This document shows, piece after piece, positions 26,442 to 35,664 of a stretch of 64,000 nt of DNA. The stretch comes from Phorcysia thermohydrogeniphila. GTDB taxonomy: Bacteria; Aquificota; Aquificia; Desulfurobacteriales; Desulfurobacteriaceae. Within the stretch, counting starts at the first letter, position 1, and each line of letters starts with the position of its first letter. Made by a program: the position numbers and the translations under genes. The notes beneath the pieces were generated by a model. The model saw only the letters and a program-made list of their open reading frames with translations, made no database searches and was not told the origin of the DNA. The DNA lies in the NCBI RefSeq assembly GCF_004339575.1, contig NZ_SMFV01000005.1, forward strand, positions 104,210-168,209, in the 5' to 3' direction.

Positions 26442-27860
26442 ATGAGACCCAAAAATGCTAAAGAGGTCGTAGAGCTTATCCAGAGGGAGGGTATTAAGTT
26501 CGTAGACCTCAGGTTTACCGACATGTTCGGTACTTGGCATCACATTACCTTCCCGGCTCACGAGATTTCTGAGGAGAGCTTTGAGCAGGGACTCTTCTTT
26601 GACGGTTCCTCAATCCGTCAGTGGCAGCCTATCAACGCAAGTGACATGATGTTTAAGCTTGACCCAACGACTGCTACAATTGACCCCCTTTCTGAGGTTC
26701 CAACTCTTGTAGTTATTGCCGACATCGTTGACCCTGTTACAAAGGAGCCATACCACAAGGATCCAAGGAACATTGCTAAGAAGGCACTTGAGTACCTCAA
26801 GTCAACTGGAATCGGCGACACCGTTTACTGCGGTCCAGAGCCCGAGTTCTTCATCTTTGACGACGTTAAGTTTGACGTAGGAATGAACTTCGGTTTCTAC
26901 GAAGTTGACAGCGCTGAGGGTATCTGGAGAACAGGAGCCGACGAGAACCCCAACCTTGGTCACAAGCTTAAAGTAAAAGGTGGATACTTCCCAACACCAC
27001 CATCTGACCAGCTTGACCATATCAGAAAGATTATGGCCATGAAGATGGAGGAGGCAGGACTTGTAATTGAGTGCCTCCACCACGAAGTTGCGACAGGTGG
27101 ACAGTGTGAGATAGACTTTAGGTTTGGAAACCTCGTTGAAGCTGCAGACAACGTTCAGTGGCTCAAGTACATCGTTAAGAACGTTGCCAAGATGTTCGGA
27201 AAAACTGCTACCTTCATGCCAAAGCCCCTTTACGGCGACAACGGAAGCGGTATGCATACCCATATGTCTATCTGGAAGAACGGAGAGAACCTCTTCCACG
27301 GAGACAGCTATGCCGGACTTTCCGAGACTGCTCTCTACTTCATAGGTGGAATCATCAAGCACGCAAAGGCTGTTTGTGCTTTCACTAACCCAACCGTTAA
27401 CTCCTACAAGAGACTTGTTCCCGGATATGAGGCACCTGTAAACCTCTGTTACTCTGCAAGGAACAGGTCTGCATCTATCAGGGTTCCCGTTGTTACATCT
27501 CCTAAGGCTAAAAGGATTGAGGTTAGATTCCCAGACTCTTCCGGAGCTCCATACCTTGCATTTACAGCCCTCCTCATGGCAGGTCTTGACGGAATTGAGA
27601 ACAAGATTCACCCCGGAGAGCCTGTTGATAAGAACCTCTACGACCTTCCACCAGAGGAGCTCAGGGACATTCCAACTGTTCCCGGTTCCCTTGCAGAAGC
27701 CCTTGACGCCCTTGAGAAGGACTACGAGTTCCTTACAAAGGGCGGCGTAATGACCGAACAGTTCCTTGAGGACTACATTGAGTACAAGCGTAAGGAAGAG
27801 GTAGACCCTGTAAGACTCAGACCAACTCCTATGGAGTTTATGCTCTACTTTGACGTTTAA
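26442..27860 (+). CDS. glnA: glutamine synthetase, type I
   Basis: Makes glutamine from glutamate, ammonia and ATP. From the ATG at 26442 there are 472 residues, the length of the GSI-beta class. The N-terminal IKFVDLRFTDMFG, the metal-site EVDSAEG, the ATP motif KPLYGDNGSGMH and the adenylylation loop NLYDLPPEE with Tyr400 are intact, so adenylylation control is expected. I prefer ATG 26442 because AAGGAGG precedes it; ATG 26412 lies inside glnB without an SD. Confidence 0.96.
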   Translation: MRPKNAKEVVELIQREGIKFVDLRFTDMFGTWHHITFPAHEISEESFEQGLFFDGSSIRQWQPINASDMMFKLDPTTATIDPLSEVPTLVVIADIVDPVTKEPYHKDPRNIAKKALEYLKSTGIGDTVYCGPEPEFFIFDDVKFDVGMNFGFYEVDSAEGIWRTGADENPNLGHKLKVKGGYFPTPPSDQLDHIRKIMAMKMEEAGLVIECLHHEVATGGQCEIDFRFGNLVEAADNVQWLKYIVKNVAKMFGKTATFMPKPLYGDNGSGMHTHMSIWKNGENLFHGDSYAGLSETALYFIGGIIKHAKAVCAFTNPTVNSYKRLVPGYEAPVNLCYSARNRSASIRVPVVTSPKAKRIEVRFPDSSGAPYLAFTALLMAGLDGIENKIHPGEPVDKNLYDLPPEELRDIPTVPGSLAEALDALEKDYEFLTKGGVMTEQFLEDYIEYKRKEEVDPVRLRPTPMEFMLYFDV

Positions 27861-27872
27861 TGTCTGTTATAT

Positions 27873-27894
27873 AGCCCCCTTTGGGGGGCTTTTT
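27873..27894 (+). terminator. terminator after glnA
   Basis: AGCCCCC (27873-27879) pairs with GGGGGCT (27884-27890) around a TTTG loop, followed by TTTTT. It overlaps the stop of the convergent GGDEF-EAL gene by two bases; on the other strand the stem is flanked by A/T-rich sequence and may act weakly there too. Confidence 0.85.
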
Positions 27895-29701
27895 AAACCT
27901 CAAATCTCTTTTTTAAAAGTTTTCTAAACTCTTCTTCAGGAACAGCTGGAGAAAATAGAAATCCTTGTCCAAGAGAACAGCCTTCTCTTTTCAGAAATTC
28001 AAGTTGTTCCCTTTTCTCAATACCCTCCGCTACTGATGTCATATTGAGGAGCTCCGAAATTTCAAGGATAAACTTCACTATTTTTTTGTCCTCATCACTT
28101 TCGGGGAGATTCCTGACAAATGAAGTATCTATTTTTAACTCGTGGGCTTTAATGAGTTTTAGTCTTGAAAGTGAAGAGTAGCCAGTTCCGAAGTCGTCAA
28201 TTGAAATCTTTACTCCATAGTTTACAAGCTCCTTTATAGTTTCAAAAACTTGTTTTAAGTTAATCGTAGCTTCACTTTCTGTTACTTCCAGTATTAATTT
28301 CTCCGGAGGAATTTCTGCTTTTTCAATTTCGTACTTTAATTTTGGAAGGAAGCGGGGGTCTAAGAGCTGTGATATTGAAATGTTAACGGCCATAGAAATG
28401 TTGTATCCTTCCTCTAATAGGTTTTTTAGAGTTCTTAGACTGGAAGAGAGTATCAGGTTACCTATATCAAACAGAAGACCGTAGCGTGTCATAACGGGAA
28501 TTGCTTGAGCAGGAGGTACGGAGCATCTCATGAGCGCTTCAGCTCCTTTTATGTATCCTGTTTTTAAATCTACTTTCGGTTGGAAAAAGACGGTAATTCT
28601 ATTGTTTTTTAGGTCGTCTTTTATTTGTTTTAGTATTTCCAGTATTTCTCCTGAAGTTTCTAACTCTCTTGAAAATATCAAGTATTCTGAACCACTTTCC
28701 TTTGCTGTGTTAAGAGCTACTTCTGCTTTCGTTAATACCGCATCTCCGTGTTCTGGATAGGAAGAAAAACCGAACTTAACGTTCAAAAAAATTTCACGTC
28801 CTGCGGCTTTAAACGGTTTTTCAAGAATTTTTTTGACCTTACTGACAATTGTTGATACTTCCTCACTTAGGTTTTTTTCGTTGTTCAGGCTTATTATGAT
28901 GAACTTGTCTGAAATCATTCTGAATATCCAGTAACTGTCGGTGCGAAAACTTCTTTTTAGTCTATTGGCGAACATCCGAAGGATTTTGTCTCCGGTTTCT
29001 ATGCCAAGTGAGTTGTTAATCACGTAGAATTTATCTATGTCCACTATTCCAACTATGAATTTTCTGCGTTGTTTCCTTAGGTTTTCAATGAACTCCAAAG
29101 CCTTCTTGAAGTTTGGAAGCCGAGTTATGGGGTCGTAGCTGTAGATGTCTCCCATCTTCTCTAAGAAATGTCTTTCTGCTGTGATGTCAAAAAAGAAGGC
29201 AACTCCTATTGGTTCGTCCTGTAGGCTGACTGATGTGGCGATTATCAGGAGTACCCGCTCGTTTCTTGAAGAAGTCTCTATTGGGCCTATCCACTTTAGG
29301 GTGAGCTGTTTTTCAGCGTAGTTTTTGTTCAGTAGTTTTTTCAGATTTTTTCCAATTTCTTTGGGAAAAACTTCTGAGATTGCATGGTTAGTAAATTTTT
29401 CCTTCTCTTTTTCTAATATTTTCTCTATAAAACCGTTTGAATATACGATTTCTTCTTTAAATATGAGAATACCAATGGGTATTTTGTCAGCAATATTGTT
29501 TAAGGTTGCCACCTCTGGTGGTAAGTGCTGGAGGATTTCACTTACAGGTACGCTGATTTCTATCCATAAGTTGTTGGGAGTTCGGAGCAGGAAGAGAAGC
29601 CTGTCGCCTTTTTTCCTGATGTAAAAGTCTCTGTCGGAAGGGGTTTCAATTTGTTCAGGTAAAACTTCTAAGGTTCTGAAAGAAATTTCACCCTGTTTCA
29701 C
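27893..29701 (-). CDS. PAS-GGDEF-EAL protein with degenerate GGDEF
   Basis: A 602-residue cytosolic c-di-GMP protein. An N-terminal region and a PAS domain (about 95-180) precede a diguanylate-cyclase-like domain whose signature reads MISDKF in place of GGDEF, so cyclase activity is unlikely. The EAL domain keeps GAEALMR, EVTESEA and IDDFGTGYSSLSRLK, so it should act as a phosphodiesterase, perhaps with the GGDEF as a GTP-sensing module. The GTG at 29701 has GGAGG at good spacing; a GTG five codons earlier does not. Confidence 0.88.
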   Translation of the reverse strand: MKQGEISFRTLEVLPEQIETPSDRDFYIRKKGDRLLFLLRTPNNLWIEISVPVSEILQHLPPEVATLNNIADKIPIGILIFKEEIVYSNGFIEKILEKEKEKFTNHAISEVFPKEIGKNLKKLLNKNYAEKQLTLKWIGPIETSSRNERVLLIIATSVSLQDEPIGVAFFFDITAERHFLEKMGDIYSYDPITRLPNFKKALEFIENLRKQRRKFIVGIVDIDKFYVINNSLGIETGDKILRMFANRLKRSFRTDSYWIFRMISDKFIIISLNNEKNLSEEVSTIVSKVKKILEKPFKAAGREIFLNVKFGFSSYPEHGDAVLTKAEVALNTAKESGSEYLIFSRELETSGEILEILKQIKDDLKNNRITVFFQPKVDLKTGYIKGAEALMRCSVPPAQAIPVMTRYGLLFDIGNLILSSSLRTLKNLLEEGYNISMAVNISISQLLDPRFLPKLKYEIEKAEIPPEKLILEVTESEATINLKQVFETIKELVNYGVKISIDDFGTGYSSLSRLKLIKAHELKIDTSFVRNLPESDEDKKIVKFILEISELLNMTSVAEGIEKREQLEFLKREGCSLGQGFLFSPAVPEEEFRKLLKKRFEV

Positions 29702-29762
29702 GGCTTCCTCCGGCACTTGAGGTTGCTTTATTATAGTGCCAGAGGAAACCTAATACAACGTT

Positions 29763-31019
29763 TTAGAACTCTCTTGCTATTAGGTCAGCTAACGTTTCTC
29801 TCTGTCTTATGAGGCGCGGTTTTCCGTTTTCTACTAACACCTCCGCTGGTCTTGGCCGTGAGTTGTAGTTTGAGGCCATTGTAAAGCCGTAAGCCCCTGC
29901 GCTCAGGATTGCAATGATTTCTCCCTCTTCAAGTAGTGGGAGCTCCCTGTCTTTAGCAAGGATGTCGCCAGTCTCACAGATAGGACCAACAACGTCTGCT
30001 GTCTTTGTTGGAGATACTTTTAAAGTAGCGGGAATAATGTGGTGGTACGCACCGTAGAGGGATGGCCTTGCAAGGTCGTTCATTCCGGCATCAACGATGT
30101 AGAAGAGCTTGTTTTCCCTCTCTTTCTTATAGATTATCCTTGTTAGTAGGACGCCGGCGTTTCCGGAGATTCTCCTTCCCGGCTCTAATATGAGTTTACA
30201 GCCAAGCTCTTTAACTATTGGGACTATCTGTTTGGCAAGCTCTGTAGCTGGGATGGGAGGCTCTGCTGGATTGTAGTTAATTCCAAGGCCTCCGCCTGCA
30301 TCAAAGAACTCTATTTCTATTCCGAGGGAGTGGAGCTCCTTTACCAAGTTAGCAACTTTTACTGCGGCTTCTTTGAAAACGGAAGGTTCTGTTATTTGAG
30401 AGCCTATGTGGAAGTGAATACCGATAGGATTTAGCCACTTAAGTTCTCTTGCCTTCCTGTAAAGGTCAACGGCTTCTTCAAGGGTAACGCCAAACTTGCT
30501 TTCCTTTAGTCCCGTTGAGATGTATGGGTGGGTTTTCGGGTCAACTTCCGGATTAACTCTAAAAGCTATAGGGGCTACTTTGCCGAGATTCTCTGCTACC
30601 CTGTTTATCGTGTAGAGCTCTGACTCTGATTCAACGTTAAACATAAGAATCCCTTTTTCAAGGGCGTACTCTATCTCATCGGGGCGTTTTCCTACACCGG
30701 CAAAGACTATCTTCTTGGGGTCAATGCCTGCGTTTAGAGCTCTGAATATCTCTCCTACAGAAACTGTATCGGCTCCAGCTCCAAGCTCTTTTAGGACCTT
30801 AAGGACGTGAACGTTTGAACAGGACTTGACGGCAAAACAGGTTATGTGGGGGAGCTCCTTAAAAGCTCCGTCAAACTCAGAGAACCAGTACTCTAAGGCC
30901 TTTCTGCTATAGACGTAAAGGGGAGTTCCAAACTCTTCTGCGAGTTTTTCTGCCTTTACGCCTTCTATTTCAAGAATCCCATTTTGGTAATAGATGTGTG
31001 GATATATCTCCTCTACCAT
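29763..31019 (-). CDS. lysA: diaminopimelate decarboxylase
   Basis: Last step of lysine synthesis, decarboxylating meso-diaminopimelate with PLP. The 418 residues hold the PLP Lys65 in CFAVKSCSN, the Gly-rich phosphate loop FFDAGGGLGINY, the HIGSQI motif and CETGDIL with the active-site Cys near 347. AGGAG precedes the ATG. It belongs to a tight leftward run (aldolase, tyrA, tonB, lysA, GGDEF-EAL). No lysine riboswitch is seen upstream. Confidence 0.95.
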   Translation of the reverse strand: MVEEIYPHIYYQNGILEIEGVKAEKLAEEFGTPLYVYSRKALEYWFSEFDGAFKELPHITCFAVKSCSNVHVLKVLKELGAGADTVSVGEIFRALNAGIDPKKIVFAGVGKRPDEIEYALEKGILMFNVESESELYTINRVAENLGKVAPIAFRVNPEVDPKTHPYISTGLKESKFGVTLEEAVDLYRKARELKWLNPIGIHFHIGSQITEPSVFKEAAVKVANLVKELHSLGIEIEFFDAGGGLGINYNPAEPPIPATELAKQIVPIVKELGCKLILEPGRRISGNAGVLLTRIIYKKERENKLFYIVDAGMNDLARPSLYGAYHHIIPATLKVSPTKTADVVGPICETGDILAKDRELPLLEEGEIIAILSAGAYGFTMASNYNSRPRPAEVLVENGKPRLIRQRETLADLIAREF

Positions 31020-31062
31020 TTCCTTCTCCTAAAGGGGGTACTGCTTGCGAAATTCTACAAAA

Positions 31063-31905
31063 TCATTTGAGGGTGTAACGGATTGGGATTTCTACAGAAA
31101 ACTCTCTTTTATCGTACTCAGGGGGTAAGGGAGGAAACTGACACTTTTTCATTAACTTTACAGCAGCCCTATCAAGGATTTTACTTCCGCTGGAAGATGT
31201 AACCCTTACTTCCCTTAGTTTTCCGCTTCTATCTAAGGTTATTCTTACTTTTACAACACCTTCAATTCCCATTCTTCTTGCTATTGGCGGGTAGAACTTT
31301 CTCCTTTCAATCTCTGCAACGAGCATTGATATGTACTTTTCCCTGTTGAATTCCTTCTTAACGGCATGTGAGGTACGGGAGCTCCTTTTAACTGAGGGCT
31401 TTTCTCTCTCTTTCTCACCTTCTATTGGAGACTCTTGGTGTGGAGATTTTTGTAATTTTCTTTTTTCCTCTGTTTTTTGAGTACCTTTAGGTGGCTTTTC
31501 TGGAGTATTACTCTGGATGTTCTTGGGGGAGGTTGGTTCTTTTAGAGCCTCTTTCGTAGTTTTTGTAGTTTTTGTTTCTTTTTGAGGGACGTTACTCTTT
31601 TTCTGTTTTGTTTCCTTTGTTCTTTTGGGCTTTTCTGGAGGTCTTAGAGATTTCTGGGTTTTTTGAAGAGTTGGATGAGATGGTTTTGTTCTTTTCCTTT
31701 GAATCTTTACTCTTTTTTGCTGTTCTTGTTTTCTTTCTGTTCCTTTTTTCTCTTTTTCTTCTCTCTTTTCTTCAAGGAAACTTAGGGTTACGCTGTTTTC
31801 TTGATTTACGGGAGCTCTGTAGCTTTCCTGCTGGAAAAGGAAGGAGAGAACAAAAAGATGGAGAGTTAAGGATAGGACAGCAGATAGGATTAAGCTTTTG
31901 TTCAT
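31063..31905 (-). CDS. tonB: TonB-family energy transducer
   Basis: A 280-residue protein with a single N-terminal transmembrane anchor (about 5-24) and a long Lys/Glu/Thr/Pro linker of about 150 residues spanning the periplasm. The C-terminal TonB domain (about 195-280) has GVVKVRITLDRSGKLREVRV and a terminal YTLK. It would transmit proton-motive force to outer-membrane receptors, but ExbB/ExbD and any receptor are absent here. Codon use in the linker is strongly A/T-biased because of Lys and Thr runs. The SD is weak. Confidence 0.85.
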   Translation of the reverse strand: MNKSLILSAVLSLTLHLFVLSFLFQQESYRAPVNQENSVTLSFLEEKREEKEKKGTERKQEQQKRVKIQRKRTKPSHPTLQKTQKSLRPPEKPKRTKETKQKKSNVPQKETKTTKTTKEALKEPTSPKNIQSNTPEKPPKGTQKTEEKRKLQKSPHQESPIEGEKEREKPSVKRSSRTSHAVKKEFNREKYISMLVAEIERRKFYPPIARRMGIEGVVKVRITLDRSGKLREVRVTSSSGSKILDRAAVKLMKKCQFPPLPPEYDKREFSVEIPIRYTLK

Positions 31906-31917
31906 CGTACTTTTGGC

Positions 31918-32781
31918 TTACTTTACCGAGCGCCGTTTTTCCCTTGCCTTCTCAAAGAAGCTCTTAAGGCCGTTTCCATCTGACTTTTCTATAAGCTTTT
32001 CCACTTTCTCTATTGACTCCCTGAAAGTTTTTAGGGCGCTTAGGAGGTTTTCCCTATTTTCAATACAGATGTCCCTCCACATAACAGGGTCACTCATCGC
32101 TATCCTTGTAAAGTCCCTGAAACCTCCCCCCGTAAGCTGGAAAAGGTTGGTGGAGAGCTCCTTAGATAGTTTATCTATGGCGTCAACGATAGAGTAGGCG
32201 ACAACGTGGGGTAGGTGACTAACTGCGGCAAAGACTCTGTCGTGGTGGTAAGGGTCCATTACGACTATCTCTGAGCCGAGATTCCTCCAGAGGTTGGCTA
32301 TTTTTTCCATAGCTTCTCTGTCTGTGTTCTCTGTAGGGGTAATGATGAACTTTGCGCCTTCAAAGAGATTCTCTACAACGTTTTCAACGCCGGACTTCTC
32401 CGTACCCGCTATAGGGTGGCCTCCAACAAAGGGAGCGATACCTTTTAGGATTTCCTCACACCTATAGACCAAGTGTCCCTTTACGCTCCCAAGGTCTGAG
32501 ACTATCGCCCTGTTTGATATGAAAGGCTTTATCTGCTTAAGAACCTCCTCGTAAACGCCAACTGGAGTAGACAGGACTATGAGGTCTGCGCTTTCGGCTA
32601 TGGAGTGCTTTATGCTACCTGAGTCTATGACTTCAAGCTCAATGCCTTTCTCTATAGCTTCTGGGTTAATGTCAACAGCAGTTATTTTCCCCGGGAAGCC
32701 TCTTAGTTTGAGGTTTAATGCGAATGAACCTCCAATGAGTCCAAGGCCTACGATACATATCTCTTTAAAGTTCCACTCCAA
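31918..32781 (-). CDS. tyrA: prephenate dehydrogenase
   Basis: NAD(P)-dependent step of tyrosine synthesis. The 287 residues start with the Rossmann motif VGLGLIGGSFA and carry the catalytic-loop GGHPIAGTEKSG and the helical dimerisation domain. No chorismate mutase or ACT domain is fused, so it is the monofunctional form. The TTG start at 32781 has AAAGGAG at good spacing. It sits 12 bases before tonB. Confidence 0.9.
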   Translation of the reverse strand: MEWNFKEICIVGLGLIGGSFALNLKLRGFPGKITAVDINPEAIEKGIELEVIDSGSIKHSIAESADLIVLSTPVGVYEEVLKQIKPFISNRAIVSDLGSVKGHLVYRCEEILKGIAPFVGGHPIAGTEKSGVENVVENLFEGAKFIITPTENTDREAMEKIANLWRNLGSEIVVMDPYHHDRVFAAVSHLPHVVAYSIVDAIDKLSKELSTNLFQLTGGGFRDFTRIAMSDPVMWRDICIENRENLLSALKTFRESIEKVEKLIEKSDGNGLKSFFEKAREKRRSVK

Positions 32782-32784
32782 GGC

Positions 32785-33366
32785 TTAACTCCTTTTGTTT
32801 AGAGCTCTAAAGATAGAGAGTATTTTACAGGAGTTTTCAAGAGCTGAGAGGTACTTCAAGGCTTCCTCAGGTGTCCTGCCAATGGTGAAGGGACCGTGCG
32901 ACTTAATGATAGCTGCGGGAGAGGTCTTTAGGAGTTCCGGTATTTTCTTAGCAACCTCATCTGAAGACACAACCTCTTGGGCAGAAAGTACAGGAACTTC
33001 TCCAAGTAGCAGTTTCCCTTCTGAGTCAATGGGAACGATAGAGTCAAAAAGTAAGGAGCAAGCTACGGTGTAGGGAGAATGGGCGTGGAGGATGGCTTTT
33101 ACTTCCGGAAGTTCTCTGTATATGGCCCTGTGAACCTTTAGCTCTATGGATGCAAAACGGTCAAGTTCCTCGTTCTCTTCAAGGGTTGTGACTACGAAAT
33201 CTTCTGGAGTAAGGTATCCGAGCATTTTCCCAGATTTCTTTATTACTATGTAGTTGCCACACCTTATACTGATGTTTCCTCCGTGGCTGTCTGTCAATCC
33301 GGCCTCAAAGACTATTCTTCCTATTTTCACGAGTTCTAACCTTTCTTTGAAGAACGGTAGTGGCAA
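32785..33366 (-). CDS. class II aldolase/adducin-family protein
   Basis: A 193-residue zinc-dependent aldolase fold, like L-fuculose-1-phosphate aldolase. GGNISIRCG, the zinc HAHSPYTVA motif and a second His in KSHGPFTIGR are visible. The family also includes methylthioribulose dehydratase and ribulose-phosphate epimerases, so the substrate is open. The TTG start at 33366 has GGAGG at good distance. It is the first gene of the tyrA-tonB-lysA run, starting after the terminator at 33405-33432. Confidence 0.75.
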   Translation of the reverse strand: MPLPFFKERLELVKIGRIVFEAGLTDSHGGNISIRCGNYIVIKKSGKMLGYLTPEDFVVTTLEENEELDRFASIELKVHRAIYRELPEVKAILHAHSPYTVACSLLFDSIVPIDSEGKLLLGEVPVLSAQEVVSSDEVAKKIPELLKTSPAAIIKSHGPFTIGRTPEEALKYLSALENSCKILSIFRALNKRS

Positions 33367-33404
33367 CGCTAACCTCCGCTGTCTTTTGATGGGGGTATTT
33401 TATG

Positions 33405-33432
33405 AAATAAAAAAGGCCGCCCGAAGGCGGCC
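33405..33432 (-). terminator. terminator of the haem-sensor gene
   Basis: On the minus strand GGCCGCC-TTCG-GGCGGCC, a perfect seven-pair stem with a stable UUCG tetraloop (33415-33432), is followed by TTTTTTATTT. It is a classic rho-independent terminator lying 27 bases beyond the stop of the gene at 33459-34430. Confidence 0.92.
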
Positions 33433-33458
33433 CACCTGTTTACAGTGCAGTTGAGGAG

Positions 33459-34430
33459 TTACTTCTTCTTCCTGAGTCTTTCCATTGCTATCTGGATACT
33501 TGCCCTCAGCCTGTCAATAGCAATTGCAAGTTTTGTAATCTCATCAGCTACTTCATCTTCCTTAAGACCTCTTACTCCAAGGTCAATGTCAAGTTTACCC
33601 AAGCTAATATCGTGGGCAGCTTTCGTAATATTTTCAATCGGTTTAATGATTTCATTCTTAGCGAAGAACCAGAAGACTAAGAACGCCAGAAGGAGAGCTC
33701 CAATGTTCCACATATCAACAAGGGATATGGCTGTAGCTATAATGCTTGGAGGTACTATTGTTACGCTTATTATACCTCTAAGGTCACCTTCTTTATAGTT
33801 GATGGCTCTGTCAACGTTATCACCGTATTTAGCCCTCATAGCTTTAAGTAGAGCTGGGTCAATTTGTTCAGGGCTGCCGTGACATTTGAGGCATCCTTTC
33901 TTGACCCTAATAGCCTTGGCGAACCTGAACTTGTTTCCGTCCCAGCTCCAGTATTCGTCCTTCTTTCTTTCTTTAATTTTCTTTATTGCTGTAGCTTCCC
34001 ACTTGTCTGGCTTACTTTCAGGGGCCATGTATCTGTCGGAAACTACCCTAAAGGTCCATCCGTACTCTATCTTTGAGAGGTTGGAGAGCTCCCTTGTCGC
34101 AAGGGCTGGGTTGTGAAGGTAGAAGTGGGTTTCTCCAAAGTTTTTAAGGGCTTCTCCTGTTTTGTAAGCTTTTGCTGTACCTTCTTTTGTTTCAAATTCC
34201 ATCAGGTAGCCAATTTCGGGTGTGTATTTATCCTTTGTCCAAATTCCACCAAAGCTTGCTGCCCACTTACGGAAAATCAGAATCTGTTGGGCGATACTTC
34301 TACCTTGGTTTATTAGGCTTACCTCGTAAGTTTTGTCAAGGATGTGAAGGAAAGAAATAGTTGAAAGTGCAACTACGACGAAGAAAACTATGAAGATTTT
34401 GTGAGTGATACTGAGGTTTTTAAGCTTCAT
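33459..34430 (-). CDS. DUF3365 haem c-sensor with HAMP domain, no output domain
   Basis: A 323-residue membrane protein. An N-terminal transmembrane helix (about 8-30) is followed by a periplasmic DUF3365 (Tll0287-like) domain with one CXXCH motif (GCLKCHG, about 180), a second helix (about 238-260) and a HAMP domain (about 262-315). It ends there, without kinase, methyl-accepting or cyclase output. The haem-bearing domain suggests redox or gas sensing. Its start overlaps the DUF4388 gene by 11 bases, so the partner is likely to carry the response. Confidence 0.85.
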   Translation of the reverse strand: MKLKNLSITHKIFIVFFVVVALSTISFLHILDKTYEVSLINQGRSIAQQILIFRKWAASFGGIWTKDKYTPEIGYLMEFETKEGTAKAYKTGEALKNFGETHFYLHNPALATRELSNLSKIEYGWTFRVVSDRYMAPESKPDKWEATAIKKIKERKKDEYWSWDGNKFRFAKAIRVKKGCLKCHGSPEQIDPALLKAMRAKYGDNVDRAINYKEGDLRGIISVTIVPPSIIATAISLVDMWNIGALLLAFLVFWFFAKNEIIKPIENITKAAHDISLGKLDIDLGVRGLKEDEVADEITKLAIAIDRLRASIQIAMERLRKKK

Positions 34431-35319
34431 CTCCTCCTCCTGTCAATATTCTCTTGAATTCTTCTCTCAGTCTATCCTTACAGCTTTCCCCTTCAACTAA
34501 GCAGGAGTCTGGTATCTTGTTGATAAGAGTATCTATAAAGTTGGGAACGACATCGGGAGTAAGCTGGGATATGTCAAGGTCCTCAAGTGTTTCATCTATT
34601 AGGAACTCTCCCATAGGTCCCATTGTAGCTGTCAATATTTCTCTTACCTGTTCTATTTTCTCTGGAGGAACCACTACAGTAGATACATCTACCCTTTCTT
34701 CTACGGAAGCTTCAGTTTCTTGACTTTGGGGTTTCTCGCTAACCTGAATAGCTTGTATCTCCAAAAGTCTTTCCACTTTTTTAACTCCCTCTCCAAAAGA
34801 TGGACAGACGGAGAAAATCACGTCCCTGATGGTTTTGCCCTTTATAAATTCTACAAGAATCTTCCATTCAAGAGGGTCTAAGGTTATTTGGTCCTCAATT
34901 GAGGGAGCTAATGTCATGTAGGCGTTTTCTTTGAGAAGTTTTTGAACGTTTGGAGGAGTTTCGTCAACTTCCTTTGAGAATTCCATCATTACGTTCAGTG
35001 TATCCGCACTTCCGATAGCCTCTACGCTTACGGGTTTTTCTGTAAATACAAACCTTCCGTCGTCCCAGAAAGAGACGTAGTGTATTAGAAAGTTTGCAGC
35101 TTCATCCGTGCTTATTTCTCCTTTTTTTACTCTTTCCTTTAGCTTCCTGAGAACCGGAACACTTGAGTCAAAACTTATTATTCTGCCGTCCTGAAAGTAG
35201 ATTGTTAAACTACCTTCTGAGCTCCTTAGGTTTACTTCTCCGCTCTTTTTACCAAGGCTGATTATTTGGAGAAGGTCTAAGACTTCAGTGATGGATTTAA
35301 ATTCCCCTCTCAGCTCCAT
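34420..35319 (-). CDS. DUF4388-domain protein
   Basis: A 299-residue soluble protein. The N-terminal 110 residues (LRGEFKSITEVLDLLQI and SSEGSLTIYFQDGRIISF) are a DUF4388/PatA-like domain, found in regulators of motility and gliding. A winged-helix-like middle (about 140-185) and a C-terminal helical domain (TATMGPMGEFLIDETL) resemble tails seen in other signalling proteins. It overlaps the haem sensor and is presumably its intracellular partner; the mechanism is unknown. Confidence 0.75.
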   Translation of the reverse strand: MELRGEFKSITEVLDLLQIISLGKKSGEVNLRSSEGSLTIYFQDGRIISFDSSVPVLRKLKERVKKGEISTDEAANFLIHYVSFWDDGRFVFTEKPVSVEAIGSADTLNVMMEFSKEVDETPPNVQKLLKENAYMTLAPSIEDQITLDPLEWKILVEFIKGKTIRDVIFSVCPSFGEGVKKVERLLEIQAIQVSEKPQSQETEASVEERVDVSTVVVPPEKIEQVREILTATMGPMGEFLIDETLEDLDISQLTPDVVPNFIDTLINKIPDSCLVEGESCKDRLREEFKRILTGGGDEA

Positions 35320-35393
35320 GACGTATTCCCCACGTTTGTAAGGTTTGAAATTCCTATAACAATACTACCATAAATTTTGTGTTCGTTAAATAT

Positions 35394-35418
35394 CGGAAAA
35401 TGTTTGAGTCCTTTTCCG
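35394..35418 (-). terminator. weak hairpin after the TatA-like gene
   Basis: CGGAAAA (35394-35400) and TTTTCCG (35412-35418) form seven pairs with an 11-base loop. On the minus strand the sequence ATATTTAACG follows. A weak terminator candidate, since the U-tract is poor. Confidence 0.35.
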
Positions 35419-35431
35419 TTGGGAGGATTGG

Positions 35432-35623
35432 TTATTTAATAACCTTGATGATGGGTTTTCCCTCCTTCCTCTCTTCCTTTTTTTCTGCTACCTCCTCTTC
35501 TTCCTCTAACCCTTTCTTAAATTCCTCTTTTGCCTGAAAGATAGCCTTAAAGAGGTTTATTACTTTGTCCCACCCGAAGATTATGCCTACAACAACCAGT
35601 AAAATTACAATCTTAGTTATCAA
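35432..35623 (-). CDS. TatA-like 63-residue membrane peptide
   Basis: A short N-terminal transmembrane helix (about 3-16), the FG turn (IIFGWDKVI), an amphipathic helix (NLFKAIFQAKEEFKKGL) and an acidic then basic tail match the layout of TatA/TatE. The usual Pro after FG is missing. It may be a Tat pore subunit; the window has a Tat substrate (the molybdo-enzyme at 45161). The TTG start has GAGGT upstream. Confidence 0.55.
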   Translation of the reverse strand: MITKIVILLVVVGIIFGWDKVINLFKAIFQAKEEFKKGLEEEEEVAEKKEERKEGKPIIKVIK

Positions 35624-35664
35624 CTTTTACCTCTAACTGTAATAGGTTGCTTGTGTCATTAATG

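Noticed and set aside
26802..27611. A 269-codon open frame on the minus strand opposite glnA
   Set aside because: It is wholly antisense to glnA, has no SD and no recognisable domain; such long frames arise from the codon bias of highly expressed genes.
31020..31062. Lysine riboswitch before lysA
   Set aside because: Only 43 bases separate tonB and lysA and no L-box elements are present.
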